Shown here in pieces: positions 24,685-33,475 of a stretch of DNA of 36,071 nt (positions are counted from its first letter, which is position 1; each line of letters starts with the position of its first letter). Source of the DNA: JAAUTG01 sp964458705 (lineage in GTDB: Bacteria; Bacteroidota; Bacteroidia; Chitinophagales; Saprospiraceae). The position numbers and the translations under genes are program-made. The stretch covers positions 1 through 36,071 of the forward strand of contig CAYWKD010000041.1 in NCBI GenBank assembly GCA_964458705.1. The letters are read 5' to 3'. Below the pieces are notes generated by a model. It made no database searches. It was not told the DNA's origin and saw only the letters and a program-made list of their open reading frames with translations.

Positions 24685-25638
24685 ATGTTAGATCAATTAA
24701 TTTCAACTGGTAAAAAATCTACACGCGACGGCTTTGGCGTCGGTATATATAAGTTAGCACAACAAAATCCTGATGTCATTGCTCTGACGGCTGACTTGGC
24801 GGGTTCATTGCGCTTGGACGATTTTATTAAGGATTTTCCTGATCGCTTCATCCAGTGTGGTATTGCCGAAGCTAACATGATGGGGATTTCTGCCGGTTTA
24901 GCAATTGGTGGAAAAATTCCATTTGCAACTACGTTCGCTAACTTTGCAACTGGTCGAGTTTATGACCAAATTCGCCAATCTATTGCTTACTCTCATAAAA
25001 ATGTAAAAATTTGTGCTTCTCATGCTGGCTTGACTTTGGGAGAAGATGGTGCAACACATCAAATACTTGAAGATTTAGGAATGATGAAAATGCTGCCGGG
25101 CTTGACCGTCATTAATCCATGCGATTACGAACAAACACTTCAAGCAACATTGGCTATTGCAGAACATTACGGACCGGTTTACCTGCGCTTTGGTCGCCCT
25201 AGCTGGCCAATTTTCACCGAACCATTTAAGTTTGAAATCGGTAAAGCTATTTTGATGAGTGAAGGCACGGATGTCAGTATCTTTGCAACAGGGCATTTAA
25301 TGTGGCACGCTATCGAAGCAGCAAAACAACTAGCCAAAGAGGGTATTAGCTGCGAGTTGATAAACATTCATACAATTAAACCACTAGATGAAGAGACCAT
25401 TTTAGATTCTGTCAGCAAAACAAAGGCAGTTGTAACGGCTGAAGAACATCAGATGAACGGAGGCTTAGGGAGCAGTATTGCTCAACTACTAGCAAGAAAA
25501 AATCCCGTTCCAATGGAAATGGTTGCTGTCAATGACAGTTTTGGAGAAAGTGGAGAGCCTACTGATTTATTGAACAAATACGGCTTAGGTATAAATGATG
25601 TAGCAGCAGCTATCAAAAATGTATTGGCAAGAAAATAA
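24685..25638 (+). CDS. Transketolase, C-terminal subunit
   Basis: The second half of the split transketolase: pyrimidine-binding domain plus C-terminal domain, 317 residues. Seen: TRDGFGVGIYKLAQQNPDV, ALTADLAGSL, RFIQCGIAEANMMGISAGLA, with its catalytic Glu in the IAEANM motif, TFANFATGRVYDQIRQ, HAGLTLGEDGATHQ, YLRFGRP, and the closing HLMWHAIEAAKQLA and AEEHQMNGGLG. The start ATG at 24685 follows the first-subunit stop by 54 bases. It is more like transketolase than DXP synthase, since DXP synthase is a single longer chain. Confidence 0.94.
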   Translation: MLDQLISTGKKSTRDGFGVGIYKLAQQNPDVIALTADLAGSLRLDDFIKDFPDRFIQCGIAEANMMGISAGLAIGGKIPFATTFANFATGRVYDQIRQSIAYSHKNVKICASHAGLTLGEDGATHQILEDLGMMKMLPGLTVINPCDYEQTLQATLAIAEHYGPVYLRFGRPSWPIFTEPFKFEIGKAILMSEGTDVSIFATGHLMWHAIEAAKQLAKEGISCELINIHTIKPLDEETILDSVSKTKAVVTAEEHQMNGGLGSSIAQLLARKNPVPMEMVAVNDSFGESGEPTDLLNKYGLGINDVAAAIKNVLARK

Positions 25639-25730
25639 GCAGCTATTTATCCTAAGTTAAGGAGTTGACATTCAAGCATTGAACTTTAACTTAAAACAGT
25701 CTGTTTGCCAACAAATATCGAAATTTTAAT

Positions 25731-26930
25731 ATGAAATTTGCAACAAAAGTAATTCATGCTGGCATTGAGCCAGATCCCTCTACAGGTGCAGTGATGACAC
25801 CTATTTATCAGACTTCAACTTATGTGCAGGATGCTCCAGGCAAACACAAAGGGTATGAATACGCTCGTACTCAAAACCCTACTCGAACAGTACTAGAAAA
25901 AAACTTAGCAGCACTTGAAAATGGTACTCATGCGATATGTTTTTCAAGTGGTTTGGCAGCTATGGATACCATACTAAAAACACTTCGCCCTGGCGATGAA
26001 GTACTCTCTACCAACGACTTGTATGGCGGTTCATACCGATTGATGCGTCGGGTGTATGAAAAATTTGGCATACAATCCAAGTTCATTGATCTCAATGATT
26101 TAGACTTACTAAAGGCATCTATAACGGCAAATACTAAGTTAATTTGGGTAGAAACACCTACCAATCCCATGCTCAATATCTTAGATATTAGAGCCATTTG
26201 TGCTGCTGCAAAAGATGCCAACATAACGGTTTGCGTCGACAATACTTTTGCTTCGCCTTATCTCCAGAATCCCCTAGACTTGGGGGCAGATATAGTCCTA
26301 CACTCCGCTACTAAATATATTGGCGGGCATTCGGATTTAGTGCTAGGAGCAATTATTGTCAAGGATGAAACGAGAGCTGAACAGTTTTACTTTTTGCAAA
26401 ACGCAGCAGGAGCAATTCCAGGTCCACAAGACTGCTTTCTCGCCCTTCGCGGCATCAAAACGCTACATCTGAGAGTAGAAAGAGCTTGCCAAAATGCGGA
26501 AAAGGTAGCAAAAGCACTCCTAGATCACCCAAAAGTGAGTAAAGTTTATTATCCGGGTTTTGCAAACCATAAAGGGCATGAAATTGCTAAGACGCAAATG
26601 CGTCACTTCGGAGGAATGGTGTCTTTCGATCTCAAGGCAGATAGTTTCGAGGCAGCTGAAAAAGTCTTGAGTAATACGCATTTATTTGCTTTAGCTGAAT
26701 CACTCGGTGGTGTAGAATCTTTGATTGGACATCCTGCCTCTATGACGCATGCTTCCATTCCAAAACCTGAACGCTTGGCCGTTGGCTTAACTGATTCTCT
26801 AATTCGTTTAAGCATTGGAGTAGAAGATGCCGATGATTTGATTGCTGATTTGTGTGGAGCATTAGAGTTAGTTCCAGAAAAAGACCTGTATCGTCAGACT
26901 GCTTCGATCGCAGAAAGAGTTAAAGCATAA
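25731..26930 (+). CDS. Cystathionine gamma-synthase/lyase family PLP enzyme
   Basis: A Cys/Met-metabolism PLP enzyme of 399 residues. The PLP Lys is Lys195 in HSATKYIGGHSD, preceded by CVDNTFASPYLQNPL. Other marks: TPIYQTSTYVQDAPG, GYEYARTQNPTRTVLE, SSGLAAMDTILKTL, YGGSYRL, WVETPTNPML, and AESLGGVESLIGHPASMTHAS near the end. These fit cystathionine gamma-synthase or gamma-lyase. The two cannot be told apart from residues alone; in Bacteroidota such proteins are often called cystathionine gamma-synthase. No other met or cys gene is next to it. A strong terminator lies directly after its stop. Confidence 0.92.
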   Translation: MKFATKVIHAGIEPDPSTGAVMTPIYQTSTYVQDAPGKHKGYEYARTQNPTRTVLEKNLAALENGTHAICFSSGLAAMDTILKTLRPGDEVLSTNDLYGGSYRLMRRVYEKFGIQSKFIDLNDLDLLKASITANTKLIWVETPTNPMLNILDIRAICAAAKDANITVCVDNTFASPYLQNPLDLGADIVLHSATKYIGGHSDLVLGAIIVKDETRAEQFYFLQNAAGAIPGPQDCFLALRGIKTLHLRVERACQNAEKVAKALLDHPKVSKVYYPGFANHKGHEIAKTQMRHFGGMVSFDLKADSFEAAEKVLSNTHLFALAESLGGVESLIGHPASMTHASIPKPERLAVGLTDSLIRLSIGVEDADDLIADLCGALELVPEKDLYRQTASIAERVKA

Positions 26931-26931
26931 G

Positions 26932-26967
26932 AAGGCAGCACATTACAAGCGCTACTGCCTTATTTTT
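26932..26967 (+). terminator. Terminator of the PLP-enzyme gene
   Basis: Stem AAGGCAG (26932-26938) / CTGCCTT (26955-26961), perfect over 7 bases with a 16-base loop, followed by ATTTTT. It starts one base after the stop codon. Confidence 0.65.
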
Positions 26968-26998
26968 AAGTCACAATGAGTAACCCAAATAATGCTCA

Positions 26999-27673
26999 CT
27001 AATGATTTGTAGCTCTTTGTACCAACTTGAGGATGGTTAAACTCAAAAAAGCCTTTTCCTCTTCGCCAGTTAAATTATGATTGATGTAGCGGAATGCTCT
27101 AGGATTTGGAGAAAGGTCATTTTCGTCGGTATTAAGGGCTGCAATTTCTGTATCACCTACTAGCACAGGAAGCAGAAGTTCTCGGTTGCCTTCTTGAAGT
27201 TGTGCAACCGGATGTCTTTTGCTATCCCCGTAAAGTTTACCGTTTCTGATAGTACCCAGAAACACCTTATTCACGACTACTTTTATGTCCTTTTTCTTGA
27301 TGCGATAAACAATTTCATACTCAGCAGTTCTAGCGAAGATGAGTGCATCGTGTTTACCAACATATTTTTTGTAAGCGTAAGCTAAAAGAGGTTCTTGGTA
27401 AATGGAGGTAAAAATACCTTTGCCAATTGTTGTGATGCTTTTCTTTAGGGTTTGATTGATTTGATTAAGCGAAAATAATTTTAGTTCTTCTTGATTCAAT
27501 GGAACAAGTTCATTGATATAAGGCTCAATTTCAGTTCTCATCTGTCGAATGTCCGATTGAATACGTGCATCATTCGGTCCTAGATTTTTAAACAATGTAC
27601 GCAACACAGAAAATCCAATGCCCAAAAGCGTAATCCCAACGATAACAAAAGCGAATAATATTAATGCTGTCAT
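26999..27673 (-). CDS. Membrane-anchored protein of unknown function
   Basis: A 224-residue protein with one N-terminal membrane segment (about residues 3-24) and a hydrophilic remainder. I do not recognise the family. The part from about 105 to 170 alternates hydrophobic and polar residues with several strands (EYEIVYRIKKKDIKVVVNKV, GTIRNGKLYGD, RELLLPVLVGDTEIAAL), suggesting a small beta fold, then a conserved-looking AFRYINHNLTGEEEKAFLSLTIL helix. The region before it (residues 35-80) looks helical. It is downstream of kdsC on the same strand, separated by 231 bases that include a possible 46-residue ORF, so it may have its own promoter. No function is claimed. Confidence 0.7.
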   Translation of the reverse strand: MTALILFAFVIVGITLLGIGFSVLRTLFKNLGPNDARIQSDIRQMRTEIEPYINELVPLNQEELKLFSLNQINQTLKKSITTIGKGIFTSIYQEPLLAYAYKKYVGKHDALIFARTAEYEIVYRIKKKDIKVVVNKVFLGTIRNGKLYGDSKRHPVAQLQEGNRELLLPVLVGDTEIAALNTDENDLSPNPRAFRYINHNLTGEEEKAFLSLTILKLVQRATNH

Positions 27674-27751
27674 TTATATGTTCTAAATCAGGTCTTATAT
27701 TTTATATATATCGATAACTAAACAATACGACATCAAAAATTGCTCTACCGA

Positions 27752-27892
27752 CTAGGATTTTTCCTCTACTAAGATTACATTTTTATTGTTAAACTCCTGT
27801 ATTAGAAGTCCGAGCAGTCGTATGATAACAACTTTAACTTTTCCTCGTAAAGCAATAATCGGTTGTGTTATAAATTGTATGATCTTTTTCAT
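27752..27892 (-). CDS. Possible 46-residue ORF downstream of kdsC
   Basis: An ATG at 27892, 12 bases after the kdsC stop on the same strand, opens 46 codons ending in TAG. The peptide begins MKKIIQFITQPIIALRGKVK and continues VVIIRLLGLLIQEF: basic and strongly hydrophobic in the first 34 residues, then polar (FNNKN) and acidic near its end (VEEKS). It could be a small membrane or amphipathic peptide. It is too short to judge by composition, so treat it as a candidate, not a confirmed gene. Confidence 0.3.
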   Translation of the reverse strand: MKKIIQFITQPIIALRGKVKVVIIRLLGLLIQEFNNKNVILVEEKS

Positions 27893-27904
27893 TTGAAAGA
27901 TTTA

Positions 27905-28408
27905 TTATTCGTATTCCCAAAGTCCTTTTAAACGCAATATTTTTTCTATCACATCCCTCACACATCCTTCACCCCCATTGTTGGGGGAAACATATCGGCA
28001 GATCCTTACAATTTCAGGGGCAGCATCACTGGGGCAGGCTGCTAAACCCACTCGCTTCATCACATGATAATCCGGTAAGTCATCTCCCATGTAAAGAATA
28101 GATGCTGGACTAAGACCGTAAGTAAGTAAATATTCATCGAACACTTCTATCTTATCCTGTATGCCATAGTAAATATCCTGTATGCCTAAAGCTCGTAAGC
28201 GATCTACTACACCTTGCGACTTGCCACCTGTTATAATTGCCACTCTAAATCCCGCTTTTAATGCTTGCTTGATTGCATAGCCATCCCGAGTGTTCATTTT
28301 ACGAAGGAGCTTCCCTTCCTCAGTTATTATTAATTCACTATTCGTCAATACACCATCTACATCAAAAATGAGTGTATCCAAATTATTGAACAGTTCTAAG
28401 TTATTCAT
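27905..28408 (-). CDS. kdsC: 3-deoxy-D-manno-octulosonate 8-phosphate phosphatase
   Basis: HAD-superfamily phosphatase that dephosphorylates KDO-8-P for LPS inner-core synthesis. At 167 residues it has the compact cap-less size of the family. The nucleophile motif is FDVDGVLT with Asp16 and Asp18, followed by MNTRDGYAIKQA, a motif II IITGGKS with the family-typical Ser/Gly, YYGIQDKIEVFDE, and the metal-binding GDDLPD at 108-113. The end VRDVIEKIL is typical. It lies downstream of iscX, with 54 bases between, and probably shares the iscX promoter. No kdsA, kdsB or kdsD is in the window, but hldD is. Confidence 0.92.
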   Translation of the reverse strand: MNNLELFNNLDTLIFDVDGVLTNSELIITEEGKLLRKMNTRDGYAIKQALKAGFRVAIITGGKSQGVVDRLRALGIQDIYYGIQDKIEVFDEYLLTYGLSPASILYMGDDLPDYHVMKRVGLAACPSDAAPEIVRICRYVSPNNGGEGCVRDVIEKILRLKGLWEYE

Positions 28409-28462
28409 AGTGGTTGTGTTATGAAAATGATAAAAGAAACGAGCGCAATTACAATAATCTAA

Positions 28463-28708
28463 CTACTGATTATCTCGCCATTCATACACCCACTTTGTCT
28501 GAATTTGCTCCAGATGTCCTTCACTAGAGTCTTCGCGCACCCCTTCAAATGTAGGAATTTCCAAAATCCACTCTAATAAATCTGTAAATCGAATGCGATA
28601 AATCTTACTTTCCGTAAATTCATCACCAAAGCGCTCATATAATTTTATTGCAATGTCCTCATGGTCAATCCAATTGATGGGTAAGTCGTCAATACCTTCA
28701 AAAGCCAT
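28463..28708 (-). CDS. iscX: IscX-family protein
   Basis: An 81-residue acidic protein matching IscX (YfhJ), a small regulator of ISC-type Fe-S cluster assembly that binds IscS and iron. Seen: INWIDHEDIAIKLYERFGDEF, then RIRFTDLLEWIL, IPTFEGVREDSSEGHLEQIQTKWVYEWRDN. The family's C-terminal pattern of an acidic EGxLEaIQxxW is present. In gamma-proteobacteria iscX is next to fdx, and here fdx lies 103 bases upstream on the same strand. There is no iscS, iscU or hscA in the window. A -7 element is found 29 bases upstream. Confidence 0.85.
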   Translation of the reverse strand: MAFEGIDDLPINWIDHEDIAIKLYERFGDEFTESKIYRIRFTDLLEWILEIPTFEGVREDSSEGHLEQIQTKWVYEWRDNQ

Positions 28709-28736
28709 ATTTTTTTATGTTTTTATTTGCCTAAAG

Positions 28737-28744
28737 CAAAGATA
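28737..28744 (-). promoter_or_regulatory. Possible iscX-kdsC promoter -7 element
   Basis: Minus-strand TATCTTTG, an exact TAnnTTTG match, 29 bases before the iscX start. No TTG at -33 was seen. Confidence 0.35.
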
Positions 28745-28811
28745 GAAAATGAACTACATCTAATGCTTTAAATTTCTAAGAAGTCTCCTCTCCTCTTTCT
28801 CACAGTTTAGA

Positions 28812-29153
28812 TTAATGTTCGTGTCCAATTATTTTGGATTGATCAGGAATATGCACTTCTAAATAAGCATTTTCATCTTCAATGAAGCACTGACAGCCCA
28901 AGCGTGATTCCAAGCGTGGATTAATTGCCCGATCAATGAAATCCTCTTCCCGATCTGTAATTTCTGGTAAAAAATCCTCCCCTTCTTCAATGTAAACATG
29001 ACAAGTGCTACAAGCACAAACCTCCCCACAATTGTGATTTAAGTGAATGTCATTTTCCTCTGTAACTTCTACTATCTGAAGTCCAGCAGGAACATCTTCT
29101 ACTATTTTTGTTAGAATATTTTTATCCTCGAATGTGAATTTTACTGTTGCCAT
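28812..29153 (-). CDS. 2Fe-2S ferredoxin, adrenodoxin type
   Basis: A 113-residue electron carrier. The cluster ligands are C42-x5-C48-x2-C51-x35-C87, the adrenodoxin/Isc-Fdx spacing, with extra non-ligand Cys46 and Cys89. Surrounding motif is NCGEVCACSTCHV, then acidic ITDREEDFID, a redox-partner docking helix, and RLGCQC. Its closeness to iscX makes an Isc-type Fdx role likely, supplying electrons for Fe-S assembly. It is the first gene in a leftward set with iscX and kdsC, separated from the divergent PIG-L gene by 234 bases. Confidence 0.92.
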   Translation of the reverse strand: MATVKFTFEDKNILTKIVEDVPAGLQIVEVTEENDIHLNHNCGEVCACSTCHVYIEEGEDFLPEITDREEDFIDRAINPRLESRLGCQCFIEDENAYLEVHIPDQSKIIGHEH

Positions 29154-29387
29154 ACTATTATATGTATAATTTTCATTGCAGATGTTTTTAACAAATCGTT
29201 TTTGGATTGGTTGAGGTTAGTATAGCTGTGATTTAGAAAGTGTACTCTTTACGTTGGGTTCGTCCTTCTTGATTTAAAAAATTTTGCTAAAACTACAATT
29301 GATTTTATTTTACAAATTCTTCTCTCTCAACCTTTCAACTACTCATTCCTTTCTATATTTACAGAAGATTAAGAAAAATCAATACTT

Positions 29388-31973
29388 ATGGTACATAGAA
29401 TTCTGTCATTTGCGTTCATTTTATTCTTAGCCTCGGTGCAGGCGCAGACTCCAAAAAAATGGACAGCATCCGATATCTACGAGGGCATTGAAAAGTTGCA
29501 ATTTTTAGGTTCAGCACTTTACATAGCTGCTCACCCCGACGATGAAAACACAACGTTAATCTCCTATCTCTCTAATGAAGTAAAAGCGGAAACCGCTTAT
29601 CTTTCCTTGACTCGAGGTGATGGTGGACAGAATCTAATTGGTACTGAAATTAGAGAATTATTGGGCTTAATCCGTACGAACGAACTACTGCAAGCCAGAA
29701 ATGTGGATGGCGGAAAGCAATTTTTCTCTAGGGCAAATGATTTTGGTTATTCTAAACATCCCGACGAGACATTAAACATCTGGAATAAGGATCAGGTACT
29801 GAGTGATGTGATTTGGGTGATTCGTCAATGGAAACCAGATATTATTGTCAATCGTTTTGATCATCGCACCCCAGGTAAAACGCATGGGCATCATACGACT
29901 TCAGCAATGCTTTCAGTAGAAGCCTTCGACTTAGCAAACGATCCAACTATTTATCCTGAGCAATTGAAATACGTTGAGCCATGGCAACCTCGCCGAACAT
30001 TTTTTAACACCTCGTGGTGGTTTTATGGCAGCCAAGATAAGTTTGCAAAAGCCGATAAAACGAATATGGCAAGCGTGGATGTGGGTGTATTTTATCCCCT
30101 TGAAGGAAAGTCAAACACTGAAATTTCGGCTTTGAGCAGAAGTATGCACAAAAGTCAGGGCTTTGGCAGAACTGGTACAAGGGGGACAGAATCAGATTAT
30201 TTAGAACTAGTAAAAGGGGATATGCCAGCCAATAAAGAGAATCTTTTTGATGGTATCAACACCACTTGGTCAAGAGTAGAAGGTGGAGCACCAGTAGGCG
30301 AATTACTCGCAACTATTCAACAAACTTTCGATTTCTCGAATCCAGCAGCAAGTGTTTCCAATTTATTATTAGCTTATAAAATGATACAAACGCTTCCCGA
30401 TTCTCACTGGAAACAAATCAAAAGCAAGGAACTAGCCGAAATTATTGAAGCAAGTCTAGGGCTGTATTTGGAAGCTGTAGCTGATGACTATTCTGCCACA
30501 CCGGGTGAAGAAATTGAATTAACAATAGAAGCTATTCAAAGAGCTGGTGATGATGTGGTATTAAAATCTTTTAGCTACTTACCAATGAATACAGATACTG
30601 TAGCGGACTTAGTATTAGAACGAAATCAAGCATATAAATTTTTCAAGGAAATTACATTACCTAAAGACCTAACCTATACCAATCCATATTGGTTGAATGA
30701 GGAAGCTAAAATGGGGATGTACACTGTAAAAGACCAAGCAATGCGTGGTCAGCCAATCACACCAAGAGCCTTGCAAGTTCAATTTAACGTAGAAATAGAA
30801 GGTGTACCTTTTTCGTATAGGAAAGACGTAGTGTTTAAACGAAATGATCCAGTGGCGGGTGAAGTATATCGCCCCTTTGAAATTACACCTCCAGTTGCTA
30901 CAAATGTGAATAGCAAAGTATATGTTTTTGCTAACAATCAGCCACAAAATATTGAAGTAATCGTCAAAGCAGCCAAATCTAAGGTGAGTGGAAAAGTAAC
31001 ACTAGCGCACCCTGATGGATGGAAAGTAGTGCCTGAAAGCATTGATTTTGAACTGTCACTGAAAGAAGAAGAGTTCAAAACGACCTTTGAATTAACCCCA
31101 CCAGCAACGCAAACCGAAGGCTATATCGTACCAATGGCAACTGTAGATGGCGAGCATTATACGGATGAATCCGTCATTATCGAATACAGTCACATTCCAG
31201 TACAAACCGTTTACAGAGACGCTAGTGCCAAAGTAGTGAAGATAGATTTGAAAAAATCGGGTGAACGCATCGCCTACATTATGGGAGCAGGGGATGAAAT
31301 ACCAACTAGTTTGGAGCAAATTGGTTATCGGGTGGACTTACTCAATGATGGCGATATTACCCTAGATAATTTAAAAATATATGATGCACTCATCATTGGT
31401 ATTCGTGCTTACAATACTAACGAACGCATGAAATTCTACCAGCCTACTTTGATGCAATACGTGCAAGAGGGCGGAACAATGATTGTGCAGTACAATACCA
31501 CTAGCAGATTAGCTATGCCTTCCAATGAAATTGGTCCTTATCCATTTAAGTTGTCCAGAGATCGAGTATCAGTGGAGGAGGCTGAAGTTCGTATGTTAGC
31601 ACCCGATCATCCTGTGCTAAATTATCCAAATAAAATTACAAAAAAAGACTTTGAAGGTTGGGTACAGGAGCGTGGATTGTACTTTCCAAATGAATGGGAC
31701 GAAAATTATACTGCCATCCTCTCTAGTAACGATCCGAACGAACCTGCTAGAGATGGCGGACTTTTAGTTGCAAAATACGGCAAAGGATATTATATCTACT
31801 CTGGGTATTCTTGGTTCAGAGAACTGCCAGCAGGCGTTACAGGTGCATTTCGTTTGTTCACGAATATGATTTCAATTGGAGATTACCAACCAGAACCTAT
31901 CACTGAAGAAGTAAAAGAAGAAAAGAATTATCCATTTTGGATGTTCTGGAAAAAGAAAGAAGAAACGGAGTGA
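29388..31973 (+). CDS. Secreted PIG-L family deacetylase
   Basis: An 861-residue exported protein. Signal peptide of about 19 residues ending in SVQA before QTPKK. The catalytic PIG-L/LmbE domain (about 40-210) has the zinc motif AHPDDE at 48-53, LTRGDGGQN, RTNEL and, further on, THGHH, which supplies the distal His ligand. The rest contains beta-sandwich-like repeats and a C-terminal domain with IGIRAYNT, EGGTMIVQYNT, PDHPVLNYPNKI and GKGYYIYSGYSWFRELPAG, like a GATase-type fold. The last 20 residues are Lys/Glu-rich. It likely deacetylates an N-acetylated sugar or related glycoside in the periplasm; the substrate is unknown. Mrp follows 68 bases downstream. Confidence 0.88.
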   Translation: MVHRILSFAFILFLASVQAQTPKKWTASDIYEGIEKLQFLGSALYIAAHPDDENTTLISYLSNEVKAETAYLSLTRGDGGQNLIGTEIRELLGLIRTNELLQARNVDGGKQFFSRANDFGYSKHPDETLNIWNKDQVLSDVIWVIRQWKPDIIVNRFDHRTPGKTHGHHTTSAMLSVEAFDLANDPTIYPEQLKYVEPWQPRRTFFNTSWWFYGSQDKFAKADKTNMASVDVGVFYPLEGKSNTEISALSRSMHKSQGFGRTGTRGTESDYLELVKGDMPANKENLFDGINTTWSRVEGGAPVGELLATIQQTFDFSNPAASVSNLLLAYKMIQTLPDSHWKQIKSKELAEIIEASLGLYLEAVADDYSATPGEEIELTIEAIQRAGDDVVLKSFSYLPMNTDTVADLVLERNQAYKFFKEITLPKDLTYTNPYWLNEEAKMGMYTVKDQAMRGQPITPRALQVQFNVEIEGVPFSYRKDVVFKRNDPVAGEVYRPFEITPPVATNVNSKVYVFANNQPQNIEVIVKAAKSKVSGKVTLAHPDGWKVVPESIDFELSLKEEEFKTTFELTPPATQTEGYIVPMATVDGEHYTDESVIIEYSHIPVQTVYRDASAKVVKIDLKKSGERIAYIMGAGDEIPTSLEQIGYRVDLLNDGDITLDNLKIYDALIIGIRAYNTNERMKFYQPTLMQYVQEGGTMIVQYNTTSRLAMPSNEIGPYPFKLSRDRVSVEEAEVRMLAPDHPVLNYPNKITKKDFEGWVQERGLYFPNEWDENYTAILSSNDPNEPARDGGLLVAKYGKGYYIYSGYSWFRELPAGVTGAFRLFTNMISIGDYQPEPITEEVKEEKNYPFWMFWKKKEETE

Positions 31974-32041
31974 AAATATGAAATCTAAAAGTGAAATAAG
32001 CAATAAAAAACTCTAGCTCAAAAGTATAATATCTAGTCAAG

Positions 32042-33130
32042 ATGATTGATACAAATAAAATAATACAAGCTCTTTCAATGGTGCGTGACCCACAATCAGG
32101 GCAAGATATCGTGAAAATGAAGATGGTAGAAAACCTAAAAATTGATGGCAACAACGTCAATTTCACCTTAGTATTACCCTCTTTAGATATTGAACAAAAA
32201 TCTGAATTAAATTTTGAGTGCATTGGCATAATTCAGAAGCTATATCCAGAAGCAGAAGTGAATGTTCATATGATGGCTAGAAATAATGCAGCGCAACAAA
32301 ATCGTGCCGTTCCACACATCAAAAACATCATTGCTGTAGCTTCGGGTAAAGGTGGTGTAGGAAAATCAACCGTTTCCAGCAATCTAGCTTTGGGTTTGAA
32401 ACAGTTAGGTGCAAAAGTAGGACTAATAGATGCAGACGTATATGGCCCCTCCATCCCCACAATGTTTGGCTTACAAGGAGAGCGACCTAAAATTCAGCAA
32501 TTGTATGGCCAGCCCAAAATGCTGCCGTTAGAAGCACACGGCATCTATGTGATGTCTATTGGTTTCATAGTAGAACCTGAGCAAGCAGTAGTGTTGCGAG
32601 GACCTCGACTAGGAGGCGTCATTAAGCAATTTATTAACGAAGTAGTGTGGCCTGAATTAGACTATCTAGTGATTGATCTACCTCCTGGAACAGGTGATGT
32701 ACAGTTGACTTTAGTACAAACCGTACCTGTGACTGGAGCAATCATTGTTACAACACCTCAAGACGTTGCTCTTTCAGATGCTATAAAAGCAATGAACATG
32801 TTTTTACTGCCTTCAGTCAACGTTCCGATATTGGGAGTTGTTGAGAATATGTCGTGGTTTACACCAGTTGAATTACCTAACAACAAATACTACATTTTTG
32901 GACAAGGTGGTGGTAAAAAATTAGCAAAAAAGAGCAATTCTGTCTTACTAGGTCAAGTTCCCATTGTGCAAAGCATCAGAGAATCCGGAGATGCTGGAAA
33001 GCCAGTCATTTTAGAAGAGAAAAATCCAGCCGCTGAAGCCTTCCTGAAAGTTGCTAAAAGCACCGTTCAACAGTTAGCCATCCGACATGAATACTTACCG
33101 CCAACAGAAGTGGTACAGATGCAGCAGTAG
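32042..33130 (+). CDS. Mrp/ApbC Fe-S cluster carrier ATPase
   Basis: A 362-residue P-loop ATPase of the Mrp/NBP35 family, which carries and delivers Fe-S clusters. The N-terminal MIP18-like domain (residues 1-75) is followed by the deviant Walker A GKGGVGKST at 102-110, ADVYGPSIP, VIDLPPGTGD and TPQDVALSD. In many Mrp proteins a CxxC in the C-terminal third bridges a cluster; here that place reads ENMSWFTPVELPNNKYYIFG and no Cys pair is seen. This TPxELPxNKYYIFG variant is one I associate with Bacteroidota. Nfu follows 84 bases downstream, so the two probably work together. Confidence 0.93.
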   Translation: MIDTNKIIQALSMVRDPQSGQDIVKMKMVENLKIDGNNVNFTLVLPSLDIEQKSELNFECIGIIQKLYPEAEVNVHMMARNNAAQQNRAVPHIKNIIAVASGKGGVGKSTVSSNLALGLKQLGAKVGLIDADVYGPSIPTMFGLQGERPKIQQLYGQPKMLPLEAHGIYVMSIGFIVEPEQAVVLRGPRLGGVIKQFINEVVWPELDYLVIDLPPGTGDVQLTLVQTVPVTGAIIVTTPQDVALSDAIKAMNMFLLPSVNVPILGVVENMSWFTPVELPNNKYYIFGQGGGKKLAKKSNSVLLGQVPIVQSIRESGDAGKPVILEEKNPAAEAFLKVAKSTVQQLAIRHEYLPPTEVVQMQQ

Positions 33131-33214
33131 TACGGACTTCCAAATATAGAAGTTCAAAAATATTTACACACAGGTCTAGAGACTCGTGTCGCTTAAAATT
33201 ATAAATCATTAGCA

Positions 33215-33475
33215 ATGTTACAGCAAGATAAAATACAACTCATCGAACGCATTGAAATGGCACTAGACCATATTCGCCCGCATTTGGCGGCAGATGGAGG
33301 CAACATTGAAGTCGTAGATATATCGGAAGATAAAATTGTCAAAATCAAATGGTTAGGCAATTGCCAAGGCTGCACTATGTCCACTATGACAATGCGTGCT
33401 GGTGTGGAAGAGACGCTAAAAAGAGAAGTTCCAGAAGTAGAAGGCGTAGAAGCAATCAATGGTATTACAGTATGA
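33215..33475 (+). CDS. NifU C-terminal domain (Nfu) protein
   Basis: An 86-residue Nfu-type Fe-S carrier. The hallmark CxxC is in GNCQGCTMS (Cys50, Cys53), preceded by RPHLAADGGNIEVVDI and followed by an EGVEAINGI-type end. Nfu proteins receive clusters from scaffold proteins and hand them to apo-targets, usually as dimers with the CxxC of each chain bridging the cluster. The stop overlaps the pyrF start as ATGA (33472-33475), so pyrF is translationally coupled. It lies just after mrp, which supports a shared function. Confidence 0.93.
   Translation: MLQQDKIQLIERIEMALDHIRPHLAADGGNIEVVDISEDKIVKIKWLGNCQGCTMSTMTMRAGVEETLKREVPEVEGVEAINGITV

Noticed and set aside
33134..33155. Hairpin GGACTTC/GAAGTTC after mrp as a terminator
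   Set aside because: It contains a G-U pair and is followed by A residues, not a T tract, and nfu lies directly downstream.
33349..33471. An upstream extension of pyrF by 41 residues
   Set aside because: This is nfu read out of frame; the ATG at 33472 matches the normal N-terminus and overlaps the nfu stop.
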